Both the position numbers and the translations under genes were made by a program. From the IMG/VR virus record IMGVR_UViG_3300031754_000005, positions 1 to 58,765 of that record: a stretch of 58,765 nucleotides of DNA; one strand, written 5' to 3'. Shown here piece after piece: positions 32,862 through 41,003 of this stretch. Positions within the stretch are counted from its first letter, which is position 1. Each line of letters starts with the position of its first letter. Below the pieces are notes generated by a model. That model was given only the letters and a program-made list of their open reading frames with translations, was not told the origin of the DNA and did no database searches. The DNA is from a virus.

Positions 32862-33129
32862 CGCACTCGCCCTGGCCGCCGAGGCATTTGCAGCGCCGGG
32901 CGAACTCCTCGGCGACTTCGCGGGCGGCCGAGCCGGCCCGCGGCGGGCGCAGCGGCAATATGCCGGAGAGGCCCGGCCCGACATTGCCGAGGCGGCGTTT
33001 TGCTGCGGCATCGATATTGCCCGCCCCGCCGCAGGTGCCGCAGATTTCAGCCCCGAGCCGCACCAGCGTGTCGACCGCCCTGTCGCGCGGCACGAGGCCG
33101 CCCTTGCACGCCGGGTTTGGGCATTTCAT
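32842..33129 (-). CDS. Cysteine-rich zinc-binding small protein
   Basis: The 95-residue product has CPNPAC, CGTCGGAG and a terminal cluster CKCLGGQGECDGGCCD, ten Cys in total, suggesting two or more zinc sites of the DnaJ-like CxxCxG type. It overlaps the downstream gene by 20 bp and the upstream gene by 4 bp. Function unknown. Confidence 0.6.
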   Translation of the reverse strand: MKCPNPACKGGLVPRDRAVDTLVRLGAEICGTCGGAGNIDAAAKRRLGNVGPGLSGILPLRPPRAGSAAREVAEEFARRCKCLGGQGECDGGCCD

Positions 33130-33368
33130 CGGGATGCTTTCGAAGACGGATGGTCGTAAAACCCGCCGTGGTGCCAGCTTGCCATCGTCTTGGCGCGAGC
33201 CGCATCGCGGCGAATCGCGGGATTGCTCGATCCCGCCGCCGCGGCGAGCCGGCTCTGTGGGATTTTCTGCCCCTCGGGCACGCCGAGCTCGCGGTGCAAT
33301 TTTCCCTTGGAGCCGCCCGGGTGGAATTCGGCTTTTGGTATCCAGCCCTTTGGCTTTTTCTCCGCCAT
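33126..33368 (-). CDS. Small basic protein with C-terminal HGGFYDHPSS tag
   Basis: The 80-residue product has GWIPKAEFHPGGSKGKLHRE, GQKIPQSRLAAAAGS and ends ASWHHGGFYDHPSSKASR. GGAG lies 10 bases before the ATG. The FHPGGSKGKLHRELG core is known from small phage proteins of this region. The C-terminal tag is shared with the gene at 33410-33604. Confidence 0.68.
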   Translation of the reverse strand: MAEKKPKGWIPKAEFHPGGSKGKLHRELGVPEGQKIPQSRLAAAAGSSNPAIRRDAARAKTMASWHHGGFYDHPSSKASR

Positions 33369-33409
33369 CCCGGTGCTCCGTGACGCGAGGTCGAGCAAAT
33401 TGGGCGAGG

Positions 33410-33604
33410 TCAACGCTTTGCGCTCGATGGATGGTCGTAGAAACCGCCGTGCTTCGTGCGCTGCGGTTTGCCGTCCTTGACCCGCTCGGGCAATTTGCCG
33501 CCCGGATCGGCGTCCGCGAATTCCTTCGCGGCGCGGCCTTCCTTGGTCGGCTTGTCCTTGTTGGCAAAGGCCCAGCGCCGCTGCGCCTGCGAGACGTCCG
33601 GCAT
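33410..33604 (-). CDS. Small phage protein (MPDVSQAQRRWAFAN type) with the same C-terminal tag
   Basis: The 64-residue product starts MPDVSQAQRRWAFANKDKP, a widespread small phage pattern, then GGKLPERVKDGKP and ends KHGGFYDHPSSAKR. The tag matches that of the neighbouring unrelated protein at both protein and DNA level, although the N-terminal parts differ. Confidence 0.68.
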   Translation of the reverse strand: MPDVSQAQRRWAFANKDKPTKEGRAAKEFADADPGGKLPERVKDGKPQRTKHGGFYDHPSSAKR

Positions 33605-33607
33605 CGA

Positions 33608-34930
33608 CTACAGCTCGGCCGATGCCTGGATATTGGCCCCGCCGCCGGCGCCGACCAGCTGGCAGGCAAATCCTGCGGTCGTCGAAGCCGTCGTTGCCTG
33701 CAATGCGATCGTGTCGATGGTGTTGCCGATGACCGCATCCTGAATGAGGTAGGTCGAGGCCAGCACAACGGGCGTCACGGTCTTCGACAGGACGGCCCAG
33801 GTCGAGGTCGACTCGGCGGTGCCGCCGATGGTGATCGTCGGCGCGACCCGCATCGTCACCGGCAATTTGATCGCAACATCGCAGATCGTCGCGGTCATGT
33901 AGGCGCCGCCCTGGCTGACGATCTTGGAAGCGGCCGGCTCGACGATCTCGTAGAAATAGCGCTGCTGGAGGATCGTCTCGATCGCCTGGCTGCGCCGCTC
34001 GAAGGCGCTGCAGTTGACCTGACTGTTCGATTGGTTGTCGCAGGAATAGCCGGCCGTGGCGTTCGCCGTCAGCGCCGGGTTGCGCACCAGCGCGATGTTG
34101 CTGAAGGCGATGTAATCGTTGGTGCCGGCGGTGCCGACCGGCGTCCAGCACAAGGCAACGGCGATTTCGGTGGCGCCGGCGGGGATCTTGCCGACCGCCG
34201 CATAGCGGCCCAGCGAGGAGACGCCGCCAAGATTGATGACGGCCGCGGTCGCGTTGGCCTGGCCGGTCCAGCCACCCGAGCCGCCGCCGCCGGCATTAAG
34301 CCCGAACGCCACCGAGGCAGAGCCGGCGACACCCTCATCGGTGCCGGTCCCGGTGATGATGTAGGCCGTCATGTTGGCACCGGCGCCGGAGAAATTCGCC
34401 CCGGTCGCGGCGTGGAAATCGAGTTCGGCGTTCTGCCCCTGGAACTGATAGGCCTGTGCGCTTTCGACTTCCTGCAGCATGCACACCTGCACGACGCCGG
34501 TCTGGCCCGAGGTCCGGGCCATCTTGAAGGCGTATTTCGCGCCGGTCGGCAAGTCGCCCGCGGTCGAGTCGCGGCTGAGCGTCATCGCCGTCGAAGCGCC
34601 CGACCAATAGGCCCAGCGGTCGGGGCCGCCATAGGCGACGGTCGTCGTCTGGCTGGCCCCGGTCGTCGCGCGCTGGAAAAGGTTGGTCGTGGCATCGCCG
34701 CCGATCAGCGCATTCGACTTCCACGGCTGGCCGCCGACATAGCCGGCGAATTTCTGTGCCGTGGCGTAGTAGTTGCCGACGCCGATCGCGCCGTTCGGCA
34801 GATCCTGGATCAGGTCCGCGTCATTGAGCATCGATACCTGTGGCGGCGGATAGGTCTGCGCCAGCGCCGCCGCGGCGACAGCGAGCGCGGCGCAGACAAT
34901 CGTCGCGGCAAGCGGAATAAAACGCTTCAT
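33608..34930 (-). CDS. Exported virion-type protein (fibre or carbohydrate-binding-like)
   Basis: The 440-residue product begins with a signal peptide (MKRFIPLAATIVCAALAVAAAALAQ, cleavage near AQT, shown here only to mark the segment at residues 1-25). The body is beta-rich (DRWAYWSGASTAMTLSRD, YAFKMARTSGQTGVVQVCML) and resembles carbohydrate-binding modules fused to phage fibres. The late ERRSQAIETILQQRYFYEI pattern is frequent near fibre C-termini. Position between capsid and fibre genes supports a virion role. Confidence 0.62.
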   Translation of the reverse strand: MKRFIPLAATIVCAALAVAAAALAQTYPPPQVSMLNDADLIQDLPNGAIGVGNYYATAQKFAGYVGGQPWKSNALIGGDATTNLFQRATTGASQTTTVAYGGPDRWAYWSGASTAMTLSRDSTAGDLPTGAKYAFKMARTSGQTGVVQVCMLQEVESAQAYQFQGQNAELDFHAATGANFSGAGANMTAYIITGTGTDEGVAGSASVAFGLNAGGGGSGGWTGQANATAAVINLGGVSSLGRYAAVGKIPAGATEIAVALCWTPVGTAGTNDYIAFSNIALVRNPALTANATAGYSCDNQSNSQVNCSAFERRSQAIETILQQRYFYEIVEPAASKIVSQGGAYMTATICDVAIKLPVTMRVAPTITIGGTAESTSTWAVLSKTVTPVVLASTYLIQDAVIGNTIDTIALQATTASTTAGFACQLVGAGGGANIQASAEL

Positions 34931-34994
34931 CGATGAAGCTCCTGAAAAAGGGGCGAAAAGGATCGCGGGCGAGCCCGGGCGGCGCGGCGGCGGC

Positions 34995-35552
34995 CTAGTA
35001 AAGCGGTCGGCAGAACGCGCGGATATCCGCGGTGGCGGCGGCGCCCTGCGCGGTCGTGAGATTGAAGTAAATCACCGGCAGATCGAGCGCGTTGGTTGCG
35101 CCCGCCGTGGCGATTGTCGCGCTCATCGCGCTGCCGGCCGCATCGTTGGCCGCCGAGGTCAATGTGGAATAGGCCTGCGTCGCCGCCACGAGCGCGACGC
35201 CGCCCTGGGCCGCTGCGGTATAGAACCCGCCCGCCGCTGTGGTCAGCGAGAGGCTGGCGTTGTTGATCGTGATCGCGTCCAGCATGTAGAGCGCGGAAGG
35301 CGCCGAAATCGGGATCGCCTGGTCGGCGCTCGCCGAATTGAAATTGGCGCCGGCGAGCTTGCCGCACTGGACACGCGCCGGGGCGTAGGATTGCCAAGGC
35401 GTCGTCGGGAATTGAAAGCCGGGCGAGACGCCGGGCGCCGCCTGCGCGCCATCGAGCATTGCGGCCAGCATGACCGGCAAACCCGCCAGCGCCAGGCCGA
35501 GAGCGAAGGAGAGGGCGGCCGGCAGCAGCCGCCGCCGCAAGGTATGTTTCAC
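34995..35552 (-). CDS. Exported protein with long signal segment
   Basis: The 185-residue product has a basic N-terminus (MKHTLRRRLLPAALS), a long hydrophobic stretch with a possible cleavage near AQAAPG, and a beta-rich Ala/Thr body (ASLSLTTAAGGFYTAAAQGG) with two Cys. It is the second of two adjacent exported genes. Family not recognised. Confidence 0.55.
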   Translation of the reverse strand: MKHTLRRRLLPAALSFALGLALAGLPVMLAAMLDGAQAAPGVSPGFQFPTTPWQSYAPARVQCGKLAGANFNSASADQAIPISAPSALYMLDAITINNASLSLTTAAGGFYTAAAQGGVALVAATQAYSTLTSAANDAAGSAMSATIATAGATNALDLPVIYFNLTTAQGAAATADIRAFCRPLY

Positions 35553-35586
35553 GTGGAAACCTCCAGAATTTCGGTCGGGGGAGCGG

Positions 35587-36018
35587 TCAGATCACCGCCG
35601 CCAGCGAGAGCGACATTGCCGCTGCGCCGTTGGTCGAAAACCGCCAATTGATCGTGCCCGAGGTCCAGGCGGTGCAGTTGAGGCGGTAGAGGACGCCCTT
35701 TTCCGGCTCGCCGATAACGGCCGAGATGTCCGTCCCGGTATTCCAGATCGCCTGCTGCCCGGCGCCGCCGATGCCGCAGACAATCCAGGTCGTGCCGCCA
35801 TCAAAGCTGCGTTCGAGGCGCACCGTTCCGACCCAGGCGCCGTTGGGGCCGCCGCTGGCATAGATCAGGAGGTTGCACGGGCCGAAAATCTGGATGGCGT
35901 CCGTCTGTCCGGTGCCGGTGATCGGCGCATTGCCGGCCTGCGCCGACGAATAGACAAAATTCGCCTTGTCGCCTGCCGGCGGGGTCGGGATGTTGGGCGC
36001 GGCGGCCGGGATCCCCAT
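35587..36018 (-). CDS. Small beta-rich structural protein
   Basis: The 143-residue product has AIQIFGPCNLLIYASGGPNG, WVGTVRLERSFDGGTTWIV and GVLYRLNCTAWTSGTINW. The pattern of a strand-rich domain with SFDGGTTW is common in phage decoration or head-fibre proteins. There is no signal peptide, unlike its two downstream neighbours. Confidence 0.6.
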   Translation of the reverse strand: MGIPAAAPNIPTPPAGDKANFVYSSAQAGNAPITGTGQTDAIQIFGPCNLLIYASGGPNGAWVGTVRLERSFDGGTTWIVCGIGGAGQQAIWNTGTDISAVIGEPEKGVLYRLNCTAWTSGTINWRFSTNGAAAMSLSLAAVI

Positions 36019-36027
36019 CGGCGGCGC

Positions 36028-36849
36028 CTATTGCACCGGCGGGCGGGCCGGCTCGGCGATCGTGCCGAGGATGTGCACCGGCTCGCGGTTGATGACCCGC
36101 AGCTCGCCATCGGCCGGTCGCCCGTTGCCGAGTTGCGGCGGTCCCACCGGATCGCCCGTCGGCCCGCGCAGGACGCGGAAGCCCTCGACGAGCGGGTCGG
36201 AGGGTGCCGGCAACGGCACATGGCCGATCGAATCGAGAAAGTGCCGGTGAATTTCGGCCGCGGCCTGGTTCATCGGCACCATCGCCTCGTTTGGCACGCC
36301 GGGCCACGAAAAGCGGGTGGCGTAAGTCTTTTTGTCGCTGCCGATAAAAGTCGGGTGGACCCGCTCTTCCGAGAGGTAGCAGACCTGGCGCGTCTCATAT
36401 TCGGGCGATAGGCGCTCTGCGCGGCACCTGAGGATTGCATCGGTCATCGCCTCGCGCGATCGCGAGCGCTGCGCGAGGACGGCCGGCGCCACCGCGCGGC
36501 GCGAACCCGGCCGGCCCTGGTCGATCAGTTCGCCGATCGTCAGCGCCAGCTTTTCGGCAAAGGCCCGGTCGGTATGACCATCGGCGACAGCTTCGGAGAG
36601 CCCGGCAATCTCGCGCTTGGCGGCGAGATCGGCCATGATCTTTGCCACCGCCTCGGCGACGGCGCCGGTGATCGCGGCTTTGACCTGCGGATTTTCCATC
36701 AGCCGCGACAGATCGAGTGGCGCGCCGGCCGGCGCTGCGGCTGCGTCTTCCGCGGCGGGTTGCTGGCCGATCGGCGTCTGGCCCTGGGCCAGCAATGCCG
36801 CTTCGCGCTCGGCCAATTCGGATTGGGCGCGGTCTGGGGTGCTGCGCAT
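36028..36849 (-). CDS. Hypothetical capsid-module protein
   Basis: The 273-residue product has an Ala/Pro-rich N-terminus, a helical middle (PQVKAAITGAVAEAVAKIMA) and a C-terminal part with the conserved-looking RFSWPGVPNEAMVPMNQAAA. It lies 10 bp upstream of the small beta-rich gene. The ribosome site at ATG 36849 is weak. It is probably a head-associated protein. Confidence 0.55.
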   Translation of the reverse strand: MRSTPDRAQSELAEREAALLAQGQTPIGQQPAAEDAAAAPAGAPLDLSRLMENPQVKAAITGAVAEAVAKIMADLAAKREIAGLSEAVADGHTDRAFAEKLALTIGELIDQGRPGSRRAVAPAVLAQRSRSREAMTDAILRCRAERLSPEYETRQVCYLSEERVHPTFIGSDKKTYATRFSWPGVPNEAMVPMNQAAAEIHRHFLDSIGHVPLPAPSDPLVEGFRVLRGPTGDPVGPPQLGNGRPADGELRVINREPVHILGTIAEPARPPVQ

Positions 36850-36883
36850 GGTGTGATGCCGTAAATTGTGGAGGAGGGGTCGA

Positions 36884-37153
36884 ATGGACGAGAAACCGGC
36901 AGACCTGATCGAGCAGGCGGTTGCGCGGTTTATCGGCAGTGCGGCGCTGGTCAATGACGACGCCGCGGAATGCGCCGGCGCGGTGCTCGAAGCGCTCGCC
37001 GCTGCCGGCTATGTCATCGTGCCGCGCGAGCCGACCGAGGCGATGCTTGAGGCTGGCGCGTTAACGGAAGACCTTGACATCGGCTTCGCTGAACAGGGCG
37101 CGAACCTGTGGCGCGCGATGATCGCTGCCGCGCCGGGTCAGGCGATCGTATAG
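36884..37153 (+). CDS. Small phage protein with EPTEAMLEAG domain, opposite strand
   Basis: The 89-residue product has a helical N-terminus and VIVPREPTEAMLEAGA, then LWRAMIAAAPG. This module is widespread in small early phage proteins of unknown function. GGAGGGG lies 5 bases before ATG 36884. It is transcribed against the late genes, diverges from 36849 and overlaps the cement gene end by 16 bp. Confidence 0.75.
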   Translation: MDEKPADLIEQAVARFIGSAALVNDDAAECAGAVLEALAAAGYVIVPREPTEAMLEAGALTEDLDIGFAEQGANLWRAMIAAAPGQAIV

Positions 37154-37695
37154 TTGCGTGCCGCTTGCCGATTGCTCTGATCGTCGCGATCGGTCGTGAC
37201 CAGCGCATAGGCGATCGTCCCGGCGCTGAGATTGGTGCCGGCCGGGAACTGCATCAGGAGCCGGGCAAACCGCGGCCGGAGCGTCACGGGAAATACCGGC
37301 GGCCAGTCAAACCGGCCGATGACGGTGTTGGCGGCAGCATCGCCCACCGCGCGCGCGCCCGTCTCGACAACGGTCGACCAGGCGCCCGGCTGATAAAGGC
37401 CGGCAGCGCCGGTATCCGGGGCGAGCTGAAAAGCCAGGTTCCAGGTCGCGGCGTTGCCGGTCGTAAACGCGGTGCCTGTGGCGATCGCCAAAAGCGCGCG
37501 CTTGACGCCGATGCCGAAATCGGTGCCGAAAAGCGCCGCGGTGCCGATGATCCCGGTCGGCGCGACACCAACGCCGTTACCGAGCAGATCGAGCGCGACA
37601 CCGCCCGGCGCCATCACGATCGGCTGGCCGGCAGCGCCAACCATGCTCTGATTTTGGCCAATTCCTACAAAAGCGAGGAGGGCATCGACATACAT
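37138..37695 (-). CDS. Capsid cement protein, Bbp16-like
   Basis: The 185-residue product starts MYVDALLAFVGIGQNQSM and continues with Gly-rich strands, LAFQLAPDTGAAGLYQPGAW, then VTLRPRFARLLMQFPAGTNL and a C-terminal TIAYALVTTDRDD. Position right after the major capsid gene and overall pattern match the Bbp16 cement family of the BPP-1 group, which stabilises the shell. It is separated from the capsid gene by a terminator-like hairpin. Confidence 0.75.
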   Translation of the reverse strand: MYVDALLAFVGIGQNQSMVGAAGQPIVMAPGGVALDLLGNGVGVAPTGIIGTAALFGTDFGIGVKRALLAIATGTAFTTGNAATWNLAFQLAPDTGAAGLYQPGAWSTVVETGARAVGDAAANTVIGRFDWPPVFPVTLRPRFARLLMQFPAGTNLSAGTIAYALVTTDRDDQSNRQAARNYTIA

Positions 37696-37720
37696 TGGGC
37701 TATCCCTTTTTCGGGCAGGT

Positions 37721-37742
37721 AAAACCGCCCGAAGGCGGCTTT
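37721..37742 (-). terminator. UUCG-loop terminator between major capsid and cement genes
   Basis: On the minus strand CCGCC, loop TTCG, GGCGG, then TTTTACC forms a classic stable hairpin with a short U-run (37742-37721). It lies 34 bp after the major capsid stop and could set a lower level for downstream genes by partial termination. Confidence 0.7.
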
Positions 37743-37775
37743 ATGGGTTGATGGATCGCGATTCGCCGCGCTCGC

Positions 37776-38825
37776 TCAGACGACCTGCGCTTCCGTTGTG
37801 AGCAGCTGGTCGACGACCCTGAGCGGGATGCCGCGGATGTAGTCGGTGACGATGCCGGCGGCGTCGGTCAGGGACAGCAGCACGTTCCTGTCGCGCATCC
37901 CCTGCGTATCAAACCACAAGCGTCCGGTGCGGTTGGTGTAGAGGGCCGGACGGATGCCGATCGCCGCCTCGTCCGGGGCGTCGGTTTCGGTGATCCCGCT
38001 GGCCATCTGGGAGAGCGTCGGCGGGTACATAAAGGCCCGCGCGAGCGTGGCGTAGAGGTCGAGCGCACTTGGCCCGGCGAGCCCGGCCGCGGTCACATCA
38101 ACGTTCGCGATGCGCACGCCATAGCGCCAGTCCTCCGGCACGATCCCCGCCTCCTGGCGGAAATGCGTCGTATAGACCTTGAAGGGGTTGCCCAGCGCGT
38201 CCGAGCCGGGCCAGGTGGTGCCCAGATCCTCCTGGTGGAGACCGGCTTTTGAGCCGCGCGGGTAGAGCGCCTTGATTGTGCGCTCGCCCCAGCAGATCAG
38301 CCAGATCGACAGGTTGGAAGAGCCGGTGCCGCCGCCGTCGATGACATTGGCGCCGTTGAGCGCGTTTGCCGTGTTCTTCGTGTTGTAGAAGGGCGAGAGC
38401 CCCATGAACTCGGCCGGGGTGACGACCGAATTGCCGTACAGCACGACGCTCGCCAGGTTCTGCGACATGCCTTCGAGAAAGCCGATGTCCTCGAGGTAGC
38501 GTGCGCGCTCGATATCGCCCGACCGCTCGGCGATAACGACGTCCATCTGGCTCCAGGCTTCGAGCATGCCGAGCCCGACCCGCGCCTTGGCGGTGGTCGA
38601 CTTGGCGTAGGGCACCCCGGCGTTGATCTGTCGCCAAGCGCCCTGCGGCACCGAAGTGCGGTAGCCGAATTCATGCCCGGTCATCTCCGAGCTTTCGACC
38701 CACGGCATGTCGGTCAGGATCGCGTTGAACTGCGACATCAGCTCCGCCATGCGGAGCTGCTTTCCCATCCCGTCGGTGCGGGAGGTCAGGTCGAGTAGAG
38801 TGAGCCACTGCCCAGTACCGGCCAT
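37776..38825 (-). CDS. Major capsid protein (BPP-1 Bbp17-like)
   Basis: The 349-residue product begins TGQWLTLLDLTSRTDGMGKQ, then PWVESSEMTGHEFGYRTSVP and AWRQINAGVPYAKSTTAKA, the start of HK97-fold capsid proteins in the BPP-1 lineage. It continues with NLASVVLYGNSVVTPAEFMG and ends in GIPLRVVDQLLTTEAQVV. No N-terminal delta domain is seen; the separate scaffold gene upstream supplies that function. Confidence 0.85.
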   Translation of the reverse strand: MAGTGQWLTLLDLTSRTDGMGKQLRMAELMSQFNAILTDMPWVESSEMTGHEFGYRTSVPQGAWRQINAGVPYAKSTTAKARVGLGMLEAWSQMDVVIAERSGDIERARYLEDIGFLEGMSQNLASVVLYGNSVVTPAEFMGLSPFYNTKNTANALNGANVIDGGGTGSSNLSIWLICWGERTIKALYPRGSKAGLHQEDLGTTWPGSDALGNPFKVYTTHFRQEAGIVPEDWRYGVRIANVDVTAAGLAGPSALDLYATLARAFMYPPTLSQMASGITETDAPDEAAIGIRPALYTNRTGRLWFDTQGMRDRNVLLSLTDAAGIVTDYIRGIPLRVVDQLLTTEAQVV

Positions 38826-38952
38826 CGTAAAGGCACTCCTGTTGCGGAATGCCGAGCCTCACCCCCGCCGCTCTCTCTCGCCTGCGGCGGGCTTCTGATG
38901 CTGTTCGGAATTCAGAGAATTAAGGGGTCCCGCCTTGCGGGAAATTGCGAAA

Positions 38953-39819
38953 TCAGCCTGGCGGCTTGTCGTGGTCGTACCACTGGCCGCGGTCGAAGCG
39001 GCCCTGCGCCGGCCGCTTGCCGATATCGGGCGGCGGGTTGTGCGGCGGCGGCGCGGGTGAGGGTTCGGCAAACCGCCGTCCCGCGCGATAGAGCAGTCGC
39101 AGCATCGCCGGGTGGTTGCCGACACCCGAAATCCGCAGCATGTCGGCAAAGTCGGCGCGGTCGGCTTCGGCGACGAGCTCGTCGCGCGCCTGCGCCACAA
39201 ATTTCATCGCGGTCTGGTGTCCGGCGCCGCCGAGTTCCGGATCGGCCAGGACGCGCTGCTGCCAGGCCTGCTGGGTCTCGCCAAAGACCCGCCATTGGTC
39301 GGCGGCGACGCCTTCGGCGTAGCGCTGCATCTCGGCGATGTGCAACTCGGCCAGTTGCTGGCGCGCTTCGCCCGGCAGCCGGTGCGGCGCGATAACCGCA
39401 TCAAAGGCCTCAATTCGTTCCGGCGTCAATTCGACGCCATCGGGCAAATTCAGCGGCTCGTATTTGATCGGCTCGGCGGCTGCGGCTGCGGCAGCGGCAT
39501 CGGCCGCCGCCGCGTCGCCGTCCGCGGGCTTTGCCGGCTCGGTCGGCAGCTCGGCCGGCTTTTCCGGCGCCCCGGCGGCTTCCAGCAGCGAAGCGGCTTC
39601 GGTGATCGCCGGTCTGGCCGGTGCAGCGGGGGCAGCGGGCTCGGCAGCGGGTATTTCCGGGGCCGGCGGGGCTCCAGAGGGCGCCTCGGGAACAACAGGT
39701 GCGCCGGGGCTCCCGCCGGTCCCAGAAATGACGGCGCCCGCTACGGGGGCGGGCGCGGCGGGTTCGATGATCGTTGCGGGGGCCGGTAGCGGCGTCCCGC
39801 CTGTGCTATCGTCTGGCAA
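38953..39819 (-). CDS. Scaffolding protein
   Basis: The 288-residue product has a disordered Pro/Ala-rich N-terminal half and a helical C-terminal half (PERIEAFDAVIAPHRLPGEA, AELHIAEMQRYAEGV). It ends RGQWYDHDKPPG. Composition and position just upstream of the major capsid gene are typical of scaffolds. The start is TTG at 39819 with GAAGGGC eight bases upstream. The C-terminal YDH recalls the tag on two small downstream proteins. Confidence 0.75.
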   Translation of the reverse strand: MPDDSTGGTPLPAPATIIEPAAPAPVAGAVISGTGGSPGAPVVPEAPSGAPPAPEIPAAEPAAPAAPARPAITEAASLLEAAGAPEKPAELPTEPAKPADGDAAAADAAAAAAAAEPIKYEPLNLPDGVELTPERIEAFDAVIAPHRLPGEARQQLAELHIAEMQRYAEGVAADQWRVFGETQQAWQQRVLADPELGGAGHQTAMKFVAQARDELVAEADRADFADMLRISGVGNHPAMLRLLYRAGRRFAEPSPAPPPHNPPPDIGKRPAQGRFDRGQWYDHDKPPG

Positions 39820-39998
39820 TGGAAAGCCCTTCTAACCTGCCTACCGGCGCTGATTTTGCGCTGGGCTCCTTGAGAGAACTGCGACACGCGATCACCGAGT
39901 TGACTGCGCGCGTGACGGCGATTGAGCGCGCACTGGCGTTGCCAGCGCCGGATCGTTCTCGCGCATCATCAGCTGGACCCCCTCGGGCTCAAACCTGA
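39819..39998 (+). CDS. Possible small coiled-coil protein, antisense to scaffold start
   Basis: The 59-residue frame includes a convincing amphipathic helix (LRELRHAITELTARVTAIER). It lacks a clear ribosome site, and over half of it lies opposite the Bbp19-like gene. It may be a shadow frame. Confidence 0.3.
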   Translation: MESPSNLPTGADFALGSLRELRHAITELTARVTAIERALALPAPDRSRASSAGPPRAQT

Positions 39999-40323
39999 GC
40001 CAGGAGCGGTAAAGCCGGAACGCCAACCGCTGCTCGCCGGCTTCGCACCAGGTCGCCGCCTCTTGCGGAAATCCGTTCGGCCCGCAGGCAAAGCGCTCTT
40101 CGAAAGCATGGCCGGCCTGCAGGATGCCCCACATTTCGCGCCGGCCGATCGCAGTGGCGAACACCGCGCGCCAGAAGAGCCGCGCTTCTTCCTCGCGCTG
40201 CTTCTGGTTGGCCCGCGCCCGGCGGTGCGACTTCCGGTCGGCGGCGTTCGGGATCTCGTCAAGCGGATGCGGCGCTGCGGCCGGCTCGTCTTCCTCCGGC
40301 AGCCCGTCGTCGTCTTCCGCCAT
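39892..40323 (-). CDS. Bbp19-like phage protein
   Basis: The 143-residue product has RRARANQKQREEEARLFW, ATAIGRREMWGILQAGHAFE, EAATWCEAGEQRLAFRLYRS and LMMREND. This order fits the Bbp19-type domain of BPP-1-like phages, found between portal and scaffold. Function unknown, but it is consistently part of the head module. Confidence 0.7.
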   Translation of the reverse strand: MAEDDDGLPEEDEPAAAPHPLDEIPNAADRKSHRRARANQKQREEEARLFWRAVFATAIGRREMWGILQAGHAFEERFACGPNGFPQEAATWCEAGEQRLAFRLYRSWLRFEPEGVQLMMRENDPALATPVRAQSPSRAQSTR

Positions 40324-40572
40324 CTAGCTCGCGCTGCGGTGCCGCTGCCCGCTGTACCACAGCATGAAATCGGGATGCCGGCCGTAGCTGTCGCTCGGCA
40401 ATACCGGCGGGAAAAACGATGCGGGCACCGCCTCCTTGCCGGCTATGCCCTGGCGCAGCCCGACGATAAACATCGTTGGCGGTGCTTCGCGGCAATGTCC
40501 GATCGCCGCGCCCTCGCCAAAGAAATGGATGCACGTCGCGCAGGTCGGCCGGCCCGCCGGCTCGTCGTTCAT
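40324..40572 (-). CDS. Small zinc-ribbon-like protein
   Basis: The 82-residue product begins with CATCIHFFGEGAAIGHCREA then PPTMF and SFFPPVLPSD, a recurring pattern in small phage proteins with a CxxC...C site. It starts in an ATGA overlap with the upstream gene and ends 1 bp before the Bbp19-like gene. Confidence 0.65.
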   Translation of the reverse strand: MNDEPAGRPTCATCIHFFGEGAAIGHCREAPPTMFIVGLRQGIAGKEAVPASFFPPVLPSDSYGRHPDFMLWYSGQRHRSAS

Positions 40573-41003
40573 TCGGTCAGCGCCCGGTATGCAGCGAGCG
40601 GAAACGGCGCGATCTCGCGCGGCTCAGGCTCGCGCGGCGGAAGGGGGACAAGACCGGCGGCATTGTCAATGGCCCGTAACGACAGCCACCCGGACGCGAC
40701 AAGCAGGTGCGGGGGGATCATATACGAGCGATAGATGCGCGCTGCGGCGGCCTCGATGTCGGCGAGCGTCAACGCCGGCCGCGCAGGCGGCTCGTTTATG
40801 GCCGCGAGCTCGTGCTGGCGTTGGATGATCTTCCGCTCCACGTACCGCGCCGCACCGGCTGCACGTTCTTCTTCCGGTAACGCATTCAGCGCGCGCAAAT
40901 CCTGAAGCGCGTCCATCCCGGGACCGCGACCGTAATTCTCGACTGCGCCGATCCGCGCTAGAGCGCGCGGGATGATTTCATGGTTGGTGACGCTCATGCT
41001 CAT
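40569..41003 (-). CDS. Hypothetical helical protein in the head module
   Basis: The 144-residue product is mostly helical (ALQDLRALNALPEEERAAG, YVERKIIQRQHELAAINEPP). It overlaps both neighbours by 4 bp. No family recognised. Confidence 0.6.
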   Translation of the reverse strand: MSMSVTNHEIIPRALARIGAVENYGRGPGMDALQDLRALNALPEEERAAGAARYVERKIIQRQHELAAINEPPARPALTLADIEAAAARIYRSYMIPPHLLVASGWLSLRAIDNAAGLVPLPPREPEPREIAPFPLAAYRALTE

